A stretch of DNA of 64,000 nt from JAJDFU01 sp964595955. Lineage in GTDB: Bacteria > Bacteroidota > Bacteroidia > Chitinophagales > Saprospiraceae. The stretch spans positions 16,833 through 80,832 of the forward strand of contig CAZQSF010000005.1 in the NCBI GenBank assembly GCA_964595955.1, written 5' to 3'. Every line of letters starts with the position of its first letter. Position 1 is the first letter of the stretch. Shown here piece after piece: positions 42,629-50,722 of the stretch. The notes beneath the pieces were generated by a model. It made no database searches. It saw nothing but the letters and a program-made list of their open reading frames with translations, and was not told the DNA's origin. Position numbers and translations under genes: made by a program.

Positions 42629-43327
42629 TCAGGTATTCAGGACTTCACTCCAGTTGCCCCGTAAAGTAGGCTCTTTTTCGTTCTTTTCCAGAATGGCCAA
42701 AAAACGCTCCCGGGATATGCCGCGCGCCCCAAGGCTTGCCAGGTGTCGGGTAGCCTGCTGGCAATCGACCAGCCAGAATCCTTCCTCCCGCAGTTGCTGT
42801 ACCAGCCAGATAAAGCCGAATTTGGAGGCGTTGCTCACCCGGGTGAACATGGACTCTCCAAAGAAAACCCTTCCCAGCGAAATTCCATACAGCCCGCCCA
42901 CGAGCTCTTCGCCTTTCCAGACTTCTACCGAATGGGCGAACCCCAGCTGGTGAAGCCGCTGATAAGCCGCCAGCATATCTTCGGTTATCCAGCTGCCGCC
43001 CAATTGCCCGGGCCGCGAAGTGGTGCGGCACGCCTCGATCACCCGGTTGAAGGCCGAATCCAAGCTCACCTCAAATTTACGCTGATTAAAATAAGGACGC
43101 ATGCTTTTAGACACCTTCAGCTCGCCCGGAAACAATACAAATCGGGGATCGGGCGACCACCACAGGATCTCTTCGCCTTCGTTGTACCAGGGAAAGATTC
43201 CCCAGCGATAAGCCAGCAGCAGGCGCTCCGGACTCAAGTCGCCCCCCATGGCCAAAATACCCCGGGGCGAGGTCAGATTGGGATGCGGAAAGGCCAGATC
43301 ACTTTTCGACAAGAGGTATATCGGCAT
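42629..43327 (-). CDS. aat: Leucyl/phenylalanyl-tRNA--protein transferase
   Basis: A 232-residue cytosolic enzyme that adds Leu or Phe from aminoacyl-tRNA to the N-terminus of proteins with basic N-terminal residues, marking them for ClpS/ClpAP degradation (N-end rule). Hallmarks are GGDLSPERLLLAYRWGIFPWY, WWSPDPRFVLFP, HSVEVWKGEELVGGLYGISLG and G-E-S-M-F, with the final L-V-D-C-Q. Length is normal. Start at 43327 (MPIYLLSKS). Located 51 bp downstream of ctaA. Confidence 0.97.
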   Translation of the reverse strand: MPIYLLSKSDLAFPHPNLTSPRGILAMGGDLSPERLLLAYRWGIFPWYNEGEEILWWSPDPRFVLFPGELKVSKSMRPYFNQRKFEVSLDSAFNRVIEACRTTSRPGQLGGSWITEDMLAAYQRLHQLGFAHSVEVWKGEELVGGLYGISLGRVFFGESMFTRVSNASKFGFIWLVQQLREEGFWLVDCQQATRHLASLGARGISRERFLAILEKNEKEPTLRGNWSEVLNT

Positions 43328-43378
43328 AAGCGGGAAGGCTTACCCCATACTAGGATTTTTGTGGAAGAAATAGAAGCC

Positions 43379-44491
43379 CTACACCTCCGCAGTTGCCGCT
43401 CGCTCCGGGGAATTTGCTCGATGCCGGGTTTTCACCGGCCTTTTCCCACCGAGATGATAAAGCAGGAACAGGGTAGCTCCCAACAACAGCAGAGCCACGG
43501 CCTGGTGATAAACCCCATAGCCCACCGGAATGGAACCCAGGCTATGGACCACGGTGAGTATGCCCAGTACGACCTGCAAGCCCAACAGGCTTATCCACAG
43601 CGTGGAAGCCCGGCGGAGCAAGGGTTCGCGCAACCTTTTGAAGAAGAGAACGGCCAGTCCTAAGCCCCACAGGACCAGGATGTAAGCAGTGGTGCGGTGC
43701 AATAGCTGTACCCAAGCGACGGCAAAGCCTCCCCGATCGTATTCCACCAGGTTTTCCACACGCCACTGGGACGCATCCAGTACCGGAGCCGGGATCAGCT
43801 CCCCGTTCATGTCCGGCCAGCTGGGATAGAAAAGCCCCGCTTTCATCCCGCTCATCAGGCCGCCCAGGGCGAGCTGGACCACCAACAGAACGGTAAAGTA
43901 CCCCAGAGTCCGTCTGAGCCTCGGGTAAGCCCCCCTGCGTTCGGGATAGGCCACCAGGAGGGTCGTCCACAACAGATAGGCGAACAAGGACAAGGCGATG
44001 CCCAGGTGCAGGGTGAGCTTGTAGGCATCGACCCAGGGCCGGTCCACGAGGCCGCTGGCCACCATGATCCAGCCAAAGGAGGCGGCCAGCCCTGCGAGAA
44101 GGAACACAACGCCCAAACGGGTGAGAAGCCGGCGGTCCAGCCATCCCCTGGCCCAGAAAAAGGCCAGCGGAATGAGAAAGACAAACCCCATGAGGCGAGC
44201 CCACAAGCGATGGATGTATTCCCAGAAATAAATGAACTTGAACTGGGCCATGCTCATGCCCTCGTTGATCTTCTCATACTGAGGCGTCTGTTTGTACAGA
44301 TCGAAGGCCTGCTCCCACTGGGCGGCGTTCAGCGGAGGCAGGGTGCCGCTAACGACCTCCCAGCGGGTTATGGAGAGGCCCGATCCGGTAAGCCGCGTAA
44401 CGCCTCCGACGACGACCTGTACGAAAATCATGAACAAACCGGCAAAAAGCCAGTATTTGACTGCTTTCGGATAGGTTTTCTGACTAGTCAT
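43379..44491 (-). CDS. ctaA: COX15/CtaA heme A synthase
   Basis: A 370-residue integral membrane protein with eight predicted helices. The family motifs are visible: GGVTRLTGSGLSITRW near residues 29-44, the E-Y-I-H-R-L-W-A-R-L motif with its conserved His, the second-half H-R-T-T-A-Y-I-L-V, and the late conserved His in GYGVYHQAVALLLL. It oxidises the C8 methyl of heme O to make heme A for aa3-type cytochrome oxidase. It is the first gene of the minus-strand unit ctaA - aat - M23 - bcp, starting at the edge of the candidate replication origin. Confidence 0.96.
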   Translation of the reverse strand: MTSQKTYPKAVKYWLFAGLFMIFVQVVVGGVTRLTGSGLSITRWEVVSGTLPPLNAAQWEQAFDLYKQTPQYEKINEGMSMAQFKFIYFWEYIHRLWARLMGFVFLIPLAFFWARGWLDRRLLTRLGVVFLLAGLAASFGWIMVASGLVDRPWVDAYKLTLHLGIALSLFAYLLWTTLLVAYPERRGAYPRLRRTLGYFTVLLVVQLALGGLMSGMKAGLFYPSWPDMNGELIPAPVLDASQWRVENLVEYDRGGFAVAWVQLLHRTTAYILVLWGLGLAVLFFKRLREPLLRRASTLWISLLGLQVVLGILTVVHSLGSIPVGYGVYHQAVALLLLGATLFLLYHLGGKRPVKTRHRANSPERAATAEV

Positions 44492-45095
44492 TTCTTTGGC
44501 ATTGGAGAAAGGTTCCCAAAAATCCTGTTGTATTGATAGATGATTTAAAAATTTTTAAAAAAAAGAACCATCTATCATCGTCATCAGGAGTGTTAGTATG
44601 TACAAAACTTTAAAACCCCTCTCTTGGATTTGTATTTATTCCCACTTTTCGGTCAAAGGCTAACAATGAGTTAACACGGCGGCGTTCGGGAAATCAAGGA
44701 ATTGCAAACTTATGCACAAGGCCTGGAAATCGGTACAGGCGGAAAACTTTTGCCATAAACGAAGGTGGAAATATGACGAATCCCTGTCAGGAACCAGGGG
44801 GATATCGAAACCCGGGGCTGTGTGCCGAATGGGGAAAACTAGTTTTACACACTGGATTCAGGAGCCGAGGTGGACAAGAAGGAGCTTTTCCACCGCATCA
44901 TCCCCCGGGTGCTGTTAAAATCACCGGTCGGACAAGGGCTGACCATCAGGTCGTTAGCCATGTCCTGAAAGGGGCTTGTGGAAAAGACCTGAAACTATTG
45001 ATTTGCAGCTCGGGTTGTATTGCTGAAAGCTATACTGACGACGAAATGGTTCCCAAACCACTTCGCAACGGATATCATTGAAACTCATTTCACCT
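44492..45095. other. Candidate chromosomal replication origin (oriC)
   Basis: A 604-bp region without a gene. An AT-rich tract at 44528-44575 (with arms GATAGATG and CATCTATC around an A/T core) could be an unwinding element. DnaA-box-like 9-mers follow: TTATTCCCA 44636-44644 (one mismatch to TTATnCACA), TTATGCACA 44710-44718 (exact), TTTTACACA 44843-44851 (W variant), TTTTCCACC 44886-44894 and TTTTCCACA on the minus strand at 44977-44985 (W variant). Flanking genes point outwards (ctaA -, SRAP +), and rsmG and parS sites lie on the same side. No ORF here has family support. Confidence 0.55.
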
Positions 45096-45773
45096 ATGTG
45101 CGGACGATTCTCCCTGGCGGCCAGCCGCGAAACCCTACAAGACCAACTGGGCCCGGTGAAAGTGGGTGAGAACCTGCGCATAAACTACAATGTTGCGCCT
45201 ACCCAGCCCGCTTACGTGATCACGAATGATCAGCCGGATGAGCTGCAGTACTTCCTCTGGGGGCTGCTGCCCTTTTGGTCGCGAGAGCCCAAGGTCACGG
45301 GCCGGCTCATCAATGCGCGGCGAGAAGGGATCGAATCCAAACCTTCCTTTCGCCTTCCCATTCGACGGCGGCGCTGCTGGGTGCTGGCCGACAGTTTTTA
45401 CGAATGGCGAAAAGTCGGTGGTCAGAAGACTCCGTTCCGCATTTTCCCGAAGGAAGGAAACCTTCTGATAATGGCGGGCATATGGGACGTATGGGAAGGA
45501 GCGGATCGCAGCCTGCACACCTTTTCCATCATTACCTGCCCGCCCAATAGGGAAGTGGCACCCCTGCACGACCGCATGCCGGTCTTTTTTACGGATGCCC
45601 GGCAGCGGGAGCGCTGGCTACAGGCTCAAGAGATCGAGGAGATCCTGGACTTGCTGCAAACCCCTGCAGACGGCACCCTGGATATGTACCCCGTATCTGA
45701 GAAGGTAAATTCGGTGCGCAACAATTCGCCGGATCTACACGAACCCGTATCCGACCAGCTTTCCCTGTTCTGA
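45096..45773 (+). CDS. SOS response-associated peptidase (SRAP), YedK/HMCES family
   Basis: A 225-residue protein that forms a thiazolidine crosslink with abasic sites in single-stranded DNA. The catalytic Cys2 becomes N-terminal after Met removal (M-C-G-R-F), and the family motifs N-A-R-x-E (INARREG), F-Y-E-W (DSFYEWRK) and the late H-D-R-M-P-V are all present. Start at 45096, since the Cys must follow the initiator Met; the ATG at 45078 would bury it. It protects ssDNA AP sites at replication forks, so its position next to a candidate origin is notable but may be chance. Confidence 0.95.
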   Translation: MCGRFSLAASRETLQDQLGPVKVGENLRINYNVAPTQPAYVITNDQPDELQYFLWGLLPFWSREPKVTGRLINARREGIESKPSFRLPIRRRRCWVLADSFYEWRKVGGQKTPFRIFPKEGNLLIMAGIWDVWEGADRSLHTFSIITCPPNREVAPLHDRMPVFFTDARQRERWLQAQEIEEILDLLQTPADGTLDMYPVSEKVNSVRNNSPDLHEPVSDQLSLF

Positions 45774-45797
45774 TCGCTTTTTATTTACCTTGCCGGC

Positions 45798-46250
45798 ATG
45801 CGAGCTGTCATTCAACGCGTGAGCGAAGCCCAGGTGGAAACAGACGGGGCCGTCGTTTCCTCGATCGGCCCCGGATTGTTGATCCTGCTGGGCATTGAGC
45901 ACGACGACCAATCCGAGGATATCCAGTGGCTGGTGCGAAAGATTATCAACATGCGCCTGTTCAATGACGAACAGGGCGTCATGAACGAGTCGGTTCAGGA
46001 TGTGAACGGCCAATTACTGGTGGTCAGTCAGTTTACCTTGCACGCCAGCACCAAGAAAGGAAACCGGCCTTCCTACATCCGGGCTGCACGCCCCGAAACG
46101 GCCATTCCCCTGTACGAGGCTTTTGTATCCGCCCTTCAGGAAGCTCACGGCAAACCGGTGGGCACCGGGGTCTTCGGTGCCTACATGAGGGTCCGTTTAT
46201 GCAATGACGGCCCCATAACCCTATGGCTCGATTCAAAAAACAAGGAATAA
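45798..46250 (+). CDS. dtd: D-aminoacyl-tRNA deacylase
   Basis: A 150-residue homodimeric enzyme that removes D-amino acids (and Gly from tRNA-Ala) from mischarged tRNA. The two catalytic motifs are visible: S-Q-F-T-L in the middle and G-P-I-T (Gly-cisPro loop) near the C-terminus, plus the start MRAVIQRVSEAQV. The stop codon overlaps the start of the MazG-like gene by one base (TAATG). Housekeeping quality-control gene. Confidence 0.96.
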   Translation: MRAVIQRVSEAQVETDGAVVSSIGPGLLILLGIEHDDQSEDIQWLVRKIINMRLFNDEQGVMNESVQDVNGQLLVVSQFTLHASTKKGNRPSYIRAARPETAIPLYEAFVSALQEAHGKPVGTGVFGAYMRVRLCNDGPITLWLDSKNKE

Positions 46251-46588
46251 TGACCCTCAAACAAGCTCAGGAGCGCGTCGATGCCTGGATTCGCCAGACC
46301 GGCATTCGGTATTTCAACGAGCTGACCAACACGGCTATCCTCGCCGAAGAGGTGGGCGAGGTGGCCAGGCTCATGGCCCGTTTGTACGGCGAACAATCCT
46401 TCAAGCGGCCAGAACAGGCTGAAAGCGCTCGCCAGGATCTGGCCGACGAGATGGCCGATGTGTTGTTCGTGCTCCTTTGCCTGGCCAATCAAACCGGTGT
46501 GGACCTGACCCATGCCCTCGAGCAGAATTTCCGGAAAAAGGACCGGCGCGATGCCGAGCGGCATGCCCGAAATGAAAAGCTGCGCTAG
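46250..46588 (+). CDS. MazG-like nucleotide pyrophosphohydrolase
   Basis: A 112-residue all-alpha NTP pyrophosphohydrolase. The metal-binding pattern E-E-V-G-E near residues 30-34 and D-E-M-A-D in the second helix pair (E-x-x-D) fits the MazG/dCTPase/RS21-C6 superfamily. It may hydrolyse non-canonical NTPs to NMP and PPi; the exact substrate is unknown. The start at 46250 overlaps the dtd stop codon; the ATG at 46223 would lie in dtd. The end overlaps the convergent prsW gene by 4 bp (CTAG). Confidence 0.87.
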   Translation: MTLKQAQERVDAWIRQTGIRYFNELTNTAILAEEVGEVARLMARLYGEQSFKRPEQAESARQDLADEMADVLFVLLCLANQTGVDLTHALEQNFRKKDRRDAERHARNEKLR

Positions 46589-47268
46589 GGCCGGAAAGGC
46601 GAGGCGTCCTGGCACTTCTTGATCATGTCGAAGCTGACGGTAAATCCGATGGCCAGCACCAGGAACGCTGCCAGTTGAAGGTCGGGTATCAGTTTCTGGA
46701 GGACAAAAAAATCGTACAGGCCGTGGAAAACCAGCGGCCAGAGCAGGGCTGCGATCAGCGAAGACCGGGCCGGCCATTCCGGCCCCGGATAGCGATACAT
46801 ACCCAGGTAAAAACCCATTAGCACGGAGAATATGGCGTGAGCCGGCACGGCTGTAAAGGCCCGGAGAAAGGTGGTTCGCCACCCGAATTGTTCGGCATAG
46901 AGTAAATTTTCCATGGTAGCGAAGCCCATGCCGTACATAATGGCATAGACGATCCCGTCCATGGGCTCGTTGAAGAATGCTCGGCGCATGGGGTAAAGGC
47001 GGAGGAACAGAAGCTTGCACCCCTCCTCCAACAGACCAACGACCAGGAAAGAAAAGACCAGTAAACGAGGCCAGGAATACTGAACATCACCCAGCAGATT
47101 CAGCAATTCCCGTTCCGCTCGCATCAGGGGCCAGGTGATGGCAAAACCGAAAAGAAAGCACAGGGCCAGGGGCAGCCGGCCTTCTTTTTCGTATTTGTCC
47201 TGATGATAAATATACAGCACGATCAACAGGCCGGGCAAAATAGCGAAGAGGATAAGCCAGAGATTCAT
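46585..47268 (-). CDS. PrsW family intramembrane metalloprotease
   Basis: A 227-residue protein with about six to seven transmembrane helices. PrsW-type motifs are present: L-L-E-E-G-C-K in the core, MDGIVYAIMYGMGFATMENLLY, V-P-A-H-A-I-F and F-H-G-L-Y-D-F, giving the Glu and His residues of the CAAX-protease-like zinc site. In Bacillus PrsW cleaves an anti-sigma factor; other members have unknown substrates. The start at 47268 overlaps the stop of the upstream hydrolase gene by 4 bp. It ends in a convergent overlap with the mazG-like gene. Confidence 0.9.
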   Translation of the reverse strand: MNLWLILFAILPGLLIVLYIYHQDKYEKEGRLPLALCFLFGFAITWPLMRAERELLNLLGDVQYSWPRLLVFSFLVVGLLEEGCKLLFLRLYPMRRAFFNEPMDGIVYAIMYGMGFATMENLLYAEQFGWRTTFLRAFTAVPAHAIFSVLMGFYLGMYRYPGPEWPARSSLIAALLWPLVFHGLYDFFVLQKLIPDLQLAAFLVLAIGFTVSFDMIKKCQDASPFRP

Positions 47269-48077
47269 GCGCTGGATTGAGATAGGCAAAACCCGGCAAA
47301 ATCAATCAGGTACTGACGCAGGTAGCGGGGCGCTTCCAGCATGCCCATGTGACCTACCATTTCCATAATCTGGATGTCGGCAACCGGGGGCAGATGCGTT
47401 TGGGCGAGCATTTCTTCCCAGGTGAAAAGGGGATCCTTTTTTCCCAGAATGAACTGGATGGGCACGGTGCTGTTGCGCAAAACCTCCGACTCGTCCGGGC
47501 GTCGCATCATAGCCTCAAGCGCTGCAATAATGCCTTCGGCTTCACCCTGGGCTGCCCGGTGGATGAGTGCATCTACGACAAAGGGTTGGTTGGCTGCAAA
47601 ACCCGGCGCAAAAAAGCGGGGGAGGAGCTGCTTGACGAAGAGCTGGTGGCCCGCCTGCCGGATAGCCTCAATTCCCTGCCGGCGGGCTTGTTTGCGCGCT
47701 TCCGTATCGGCCCAGGGGTGGGAGTGAAGCAGGCTGAGGCCCAGTACCCGTTTGGGATAGCGGCGCAGGTAGTTCAGCCCCGTATATCCCCCCATGGAAT
47801 GGCCGATAAGCAGAAAGCGCGGCAAATCCAGATGAGATACAACGGCTTCCACCGCATCGCCGTAGTCGTCCAGGCCGGCTTCGGGTACCACGCCCGATGC
47901 CCCAAAACCGGGAAGATCAATGCAGATGAGACGGAAGTCGCGCGCTTCCAATTCAGGGCTTATATCCTTCCATATGTAGCTGTCTTCACAAAAGCCGTGG
48001 ACCAGCACCAGAGGCAAGCCTTCTGCCCGGGTATCCGAATAGGCGACATGGGTAGATCCGAAGGGGAGTTGTTGCAC
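47265..48077 (-). CDS. Alpha/beta hydrolase
   Basis: A 270-residue hydrolase of the alpha/beta fold. Motifs: H-G-F-C-E-D-S-Y-I-W (oxyanion), nucleophile elbow G-H-S-M-G-G (Ser about 94), acid in LGKKDPLFTWE and His in MVGHMGMLEAP. It is translationally coupled to prsW (4-bp overlap) and lies 4 bp downstream of the glycosyltransferase gene. Substrate unknown; it is distinct from the hydrolase at 6822-7601. Confidence 0.87.
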   Translation of the reverse strand: MQQLPFGSTHVAYSDTRAEGLPLVLVHGFCEDSYIWKDISPELEARDFRLICIDLPGFGASGVVPEAGLDDYGDAVEAVVSHLDLPRFLLIGHSMGGYTGLNYLRRYPKRVLGLSLLHSHPWADTEARKQARRQGIEAIRQAGHQLFVKQLLPRFFAPGFAANQPFVVDALIHRAAQGEAEGIIAALEAMMRRPDESEVLRNSTVPIQFILGKKDPLFTWEEMLAQTHLPPVADIQIMEMVGHMGMLEAPRYLRQYLIDFAGFCLSQSSA

Positions 48078-48081
48078 GGGG

Positions 48082-49197
48082 TTATTTGGTTAGGTTCAAA
48101 AAGCGCTCGTCGTACACCGGGGCTAAGGTACGCCAATCGTAATGCTGCACAAAACGACGGAAAGATGACCGGCCACGCCACTTCGGCCAGCTTCTGATGA
48201 GCTCCGCCGTGCGCGCGTAGAGGTCCTCTTCGTCTCGGTACAGATGAGCATCCTGTTGCTCGGGAGGGATGTGTTCCGGGTAGGCCAGCCGGCGGGGGAG
48301 CAGGGGGTAGACATTTGCATAAACAGCCTCTACCACACTGGCCCCGAAGAAATCCTGCCGGCTGGTGACGGGCAGAATATCGGCTTGCTGCAACCAATAG
48401 CGATAGGCATCCCGGCTTTCGACCCAGCCCATGAATGCGATCTGATCTTTCAGCTTTTCGCGGGCCTCGGCAAAGCAGGCCGGAATCCGGCCATAGGATT
48501 TGCCCAGAACGACCAGCTGAAAAGGCAGGCCCGAGGCTTTCAGCCGGTAGCACAGTTGAAAGAAAGCTTCCGGGTTCTTGTCGTACTCCCAGCGATGATT
48601 CCACAGGAGCAGGGGGGCCTCTTTGAAAAAGGCAGGGCCCTGCCCCGGTAAAAGCAGAGCCTGGAGATCCAGCCCAAGAGGCAGAACCTCGCACTTCTCA
48701 GCCAGCACATCCAGTGCAGCCGGGTGGCGGTAATCGGGGAACGATCCAAGAAACCCGGGTAGGGCTTCGAGAAAAGATCGGCGATGAAAATGGGAGTTGA
48801 AAAAGACCCGGTCTGCAACCAGAGCACTTTTAAGATTGAGCAGCCCGTAGTGGTGGTCGCGGCCCTTTTGCACGTCCGGATCGGTGGGCGACCAGGGGTA
48901 GGTGATCTGGTTTTCGTGAAAATACAGCGCGGTGGGCAGACCCTGACTCCTCGCCCGGCTCAGCGACAGAAAGGTAGGCAGATCGAGCATGTCGGTGGCC
49001 AAAACGAGTTCGGGGGAAAGCTCAGGCCTGGCCAGCCACTGCTCAGCCAGGGGCAGGGCCCCGGCAGCCATGCGCCACTTCCAGTGCCGGCCCGGCAGGC
49101 TGAGCAGCGCCACGGCATGGGCGCTGTATCGGCGATAGCCCTCTGCCCACTGGCGATGGCTATCCGAAAAGAAGGGCTCGACGAGCAAGAGATCCAT
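48082..49197 (-). CDS. tRNA-queuosine alpha-mannosyltransferase-like glycosyltransferase (DUF3524/GTDC1 family)
   Basis: A 371-residue GT-B glycosyltransferase. The N-terminal DUF3524 signature is clear: LLLVEPFFSDSHRQWAEGY, with YFHENQITYPW and DVQKGRDHHYGLLNLKSAL; the GT4-like C-terminal half has LLWNHRWEYDKNPEAFF and P-V-T-S-R-Q-D-F-F-G-A-S-V-V-E-A. Animal GTDC1 (QTMAN) mannosylates queuosine at position 34 of tRNA-Asp. Bacterial homologues exist and may modify Q or another nucleoside; the bacterial substrate is inference. No Q-biosynthesis gene is in the window. First gene of the unit with the hydrolase and prsW. Confidence 0.83.
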   Translation of the reverse strand: MDLLLVEPFFSDSHRQWAEGYRRYSAHAVALLSLPGRHWKWRMAAGALPLAEQWLARPELSPELVLATDMLDLPTFLSLSRARSQGLPTALYFHENQITYPWSPTDPDVQKGRDHHYGLLNLKSALVADRVFFNSHFHRRSFLEALPGFLGSFPDYRHPAALDVLAEKCEVLPLGLDLQALLLPGQGPAFFKEAPLLLWNHRWEYDKNPEAFFQLCYRLKASGLPFQLVVLGKSYGRIPACFAEAREKLKDQIAFMGWVESRDAYRYWLQQADILPVTSRQDFFGASVVEAVYANVYPLLPRRLAYPEHIPPEQQDAHLYRDEEDLYARTAELIRSWPKWRGRSSFRRFVQHYDWRTLAPVYDERFLNLTK

Positions 49198-49242
49198 AGG
49201 TATCCGCCTTGGCGGGAAAGAACGGAAAAAATTCGCAAGGCC

Positions 49243-49277
49243 GGAGCGGCCGGAGAAATCCGGACCCGGGCCGCTCC
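49243..49277. promoter_or_regulatory. Strong two-part hairpin in a divergent intergenic region
   Basis: Outer stem GGAGCGG (49243-49249)/CCGCTCC (49271-49277), inner stem CCGGA-GAAA-TCCGG (49250-49263) with a GNRA loop, and a 7-base 3' bulge (ACCCGGG). It lies between the divergent glycosyltransferase and phosphatase genes. It could be a leader hairpin or protein-binding site. Confidence 0.45.
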
Positions 49278-49350
49278 CGTGCCGGTTTTGGATTTTTGTT
49301 TTCTATATTTAGGAACGCAAATGCGCTGATTTTCAAAAAGCGGTATCCAC

Positions 49351-50646
49351 ATGGAACCCAACCCCATGGACTGGCAATCCAAAGACAAGGCGGTTCTGGA
49401 GCGGGAGCTCAATCTCCGACAGCACCAGATCAACCAGCTGCTGAAGATTACCCAGGCCATCAACAACAATGTATCGGCCAAAGGCCTGTTCGATATGTAC
49501 TGTTCCTTCCTCCAGTGGGAAATGGGGGTGGAGCGCATGGCCCTCTATGTGCGCCAGGATACATCCTGGAATTGTTCGGCCTCCATCGGGGTGCTTCGCG
49601 AAGATACCTGTGTGGACATCAAGGACCGCCTTCCGGATTTCACCCGTACGGTTTATCTCAATGAGGAAGCGCATCCCCTTCTCTCGCAATTCGACCTGGT
49701 CATTCCCGTACTGCACAAAGACCACCCCATTGCCTACGTTTTCATCGGAGGATTTTCGGAAGAGGAGGACATGCTCAGCAAACTGCAGTTCATCACCACC
49801 CTCACCAATGTAGTGTCGGTGGCCATTGAGAACAAGCGCCTGTTCAAGCGGCAGCTGGAGCAGGAACGCCTCAAACGCGAGATGGAACTGGCCGGCGAAA
49901 TGCAGCGCATGCTCATTCCCGCCACGCTGCCCACAAAAAAGAATTACGAACTGGCCAGCATCTACCAGCCGCACTACGGCGTGGGGGGCGATTACTTCGA
50001 CTTCCTCGAATTCGAAGATGACAAGATCGTCTTTTGCGTGGGGGATATTTCGGGCAAAGGAGTGGCTGCCGCTTTGCTCATGGCCAATTTTCAGGCCAAT
50101 TTCCACACCCTTATTAAAAAGCGCACCGGGCTGGATGAATTCATTCGCGATCTCAACGATTCGGTCAATCGGATTACCAAGGGCGATCGCTTCATCACCT
50201 TTTTTATTGCCGAATACAACATTCGCAACCAGGAACTGCGCTACGTGAATGCCGGACACAACCCCTCCCTTCTGGTCACCGAGGGGGAACTCCAGCTCCT
50301 CGACAAAGGTTGTACCCTATTGGGAGGCTTCCCTAAATTGCCCGAAGTAGAAGTGGGAAACCTTCGCATCCGGGAAGATGCCCTTATTCTTTCCTACACC
50401 GACGGCCTGACCGATGTGCGCAATCCGCAGGGGGAGTTCCTGAAAGAAGAGATGCTGCACCGTTTTGTTTCGGCCCATTACCGGCTATCGGCTTCGGCTT
50501 TTAACGACAGGCTGATGCAGCGCATTGAGGAATTCAAGGGCGAGCAAACCTATATGGACGATTTCACCGTTCTTACCTGCAAGATGTTTTGCCAACCTCA
50601 AAAACCGGTTTTGCAACCGGTGGGCACTTTCTCGTCTAAGGGATAG
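49351..50646 (+). CDS. GAF-domain SpoIIE/RsbU-type PP2C serine phosphatase
   Basis: A 431-residue cytosolic regulator. An N-terminal coiled coil (about 10-35) is followed by a GAF-like sensor domain (about 40-170), a signalling helix (QLEQERLKREMELAGEMQRMLIP) and a PP2C SpoIIE domain (about 195-420) with G-G-D-Y-F-D-F, GDISGKGVAAALLMA, NAGHNPSLLV and S-Y-T-D-G-L-T-D (metal Asp residues present). Such phosphatases dephosphorylate STAS anti-anti-sigma proteins in partner switching. A candidate kinase partner (RsbW-like, 13870-14277) is in the window but 35 kb away. A TATATTTA box at 49304-49311 could be part of the promoter. No STAS protein is nearby. Confidence 0.92.
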   Translation: MEPNPMDWQSKDKAVLERELNLRQHQINQLLKITQAINNNVSAKGLFDMYCSFLQWEMGVERMALYVRQDTSWNCSASIGVLREDTCVDIKDRLPDFTRTVYLNEEAHPLLSQFDLVIPVLHKDHPIAYVFIGGFSEEEDMLSKLQFITTLTNVVSVAIENKRLFKRQLEQERLKREMELAGEMQRMLIPATLPTKKNYELASIYQPHYGVGGDYFDFLEFEDDKIVFCVGDISGKGVAAALLMANFQANFHTLIKKRTGLDEFIRDLNDSVNRITKGDRFITFFIAEYNIRNQELRYVNAGHNPSLLVTEGELQLLDKGCTLLGGFPKLPEVEVGNLRIREDALILSYTDGLTDVRNPQGEFLKEEMLHRFVSAHYRLSASAFNDRLMQRIEEFKGEQTYMDDFTVLTCKMFCQPQKPVLQPVGTFSSKG

Positions 50647-50722
50647 AGCGATCCATCTAGGAAAGAGAACACAAAGGGAACAGGCGCATTACTATTGTGT
50701 GAAAACCGCTACTGTCTTGCTG

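Noticed and set aside
44712..45081. Two short plus-strand ORFs (68 and 102 residues) in the oriC-like region
   Set aside because: They overlap each other in different frames, have no homology or start signals and lie across the DnaA boxes.
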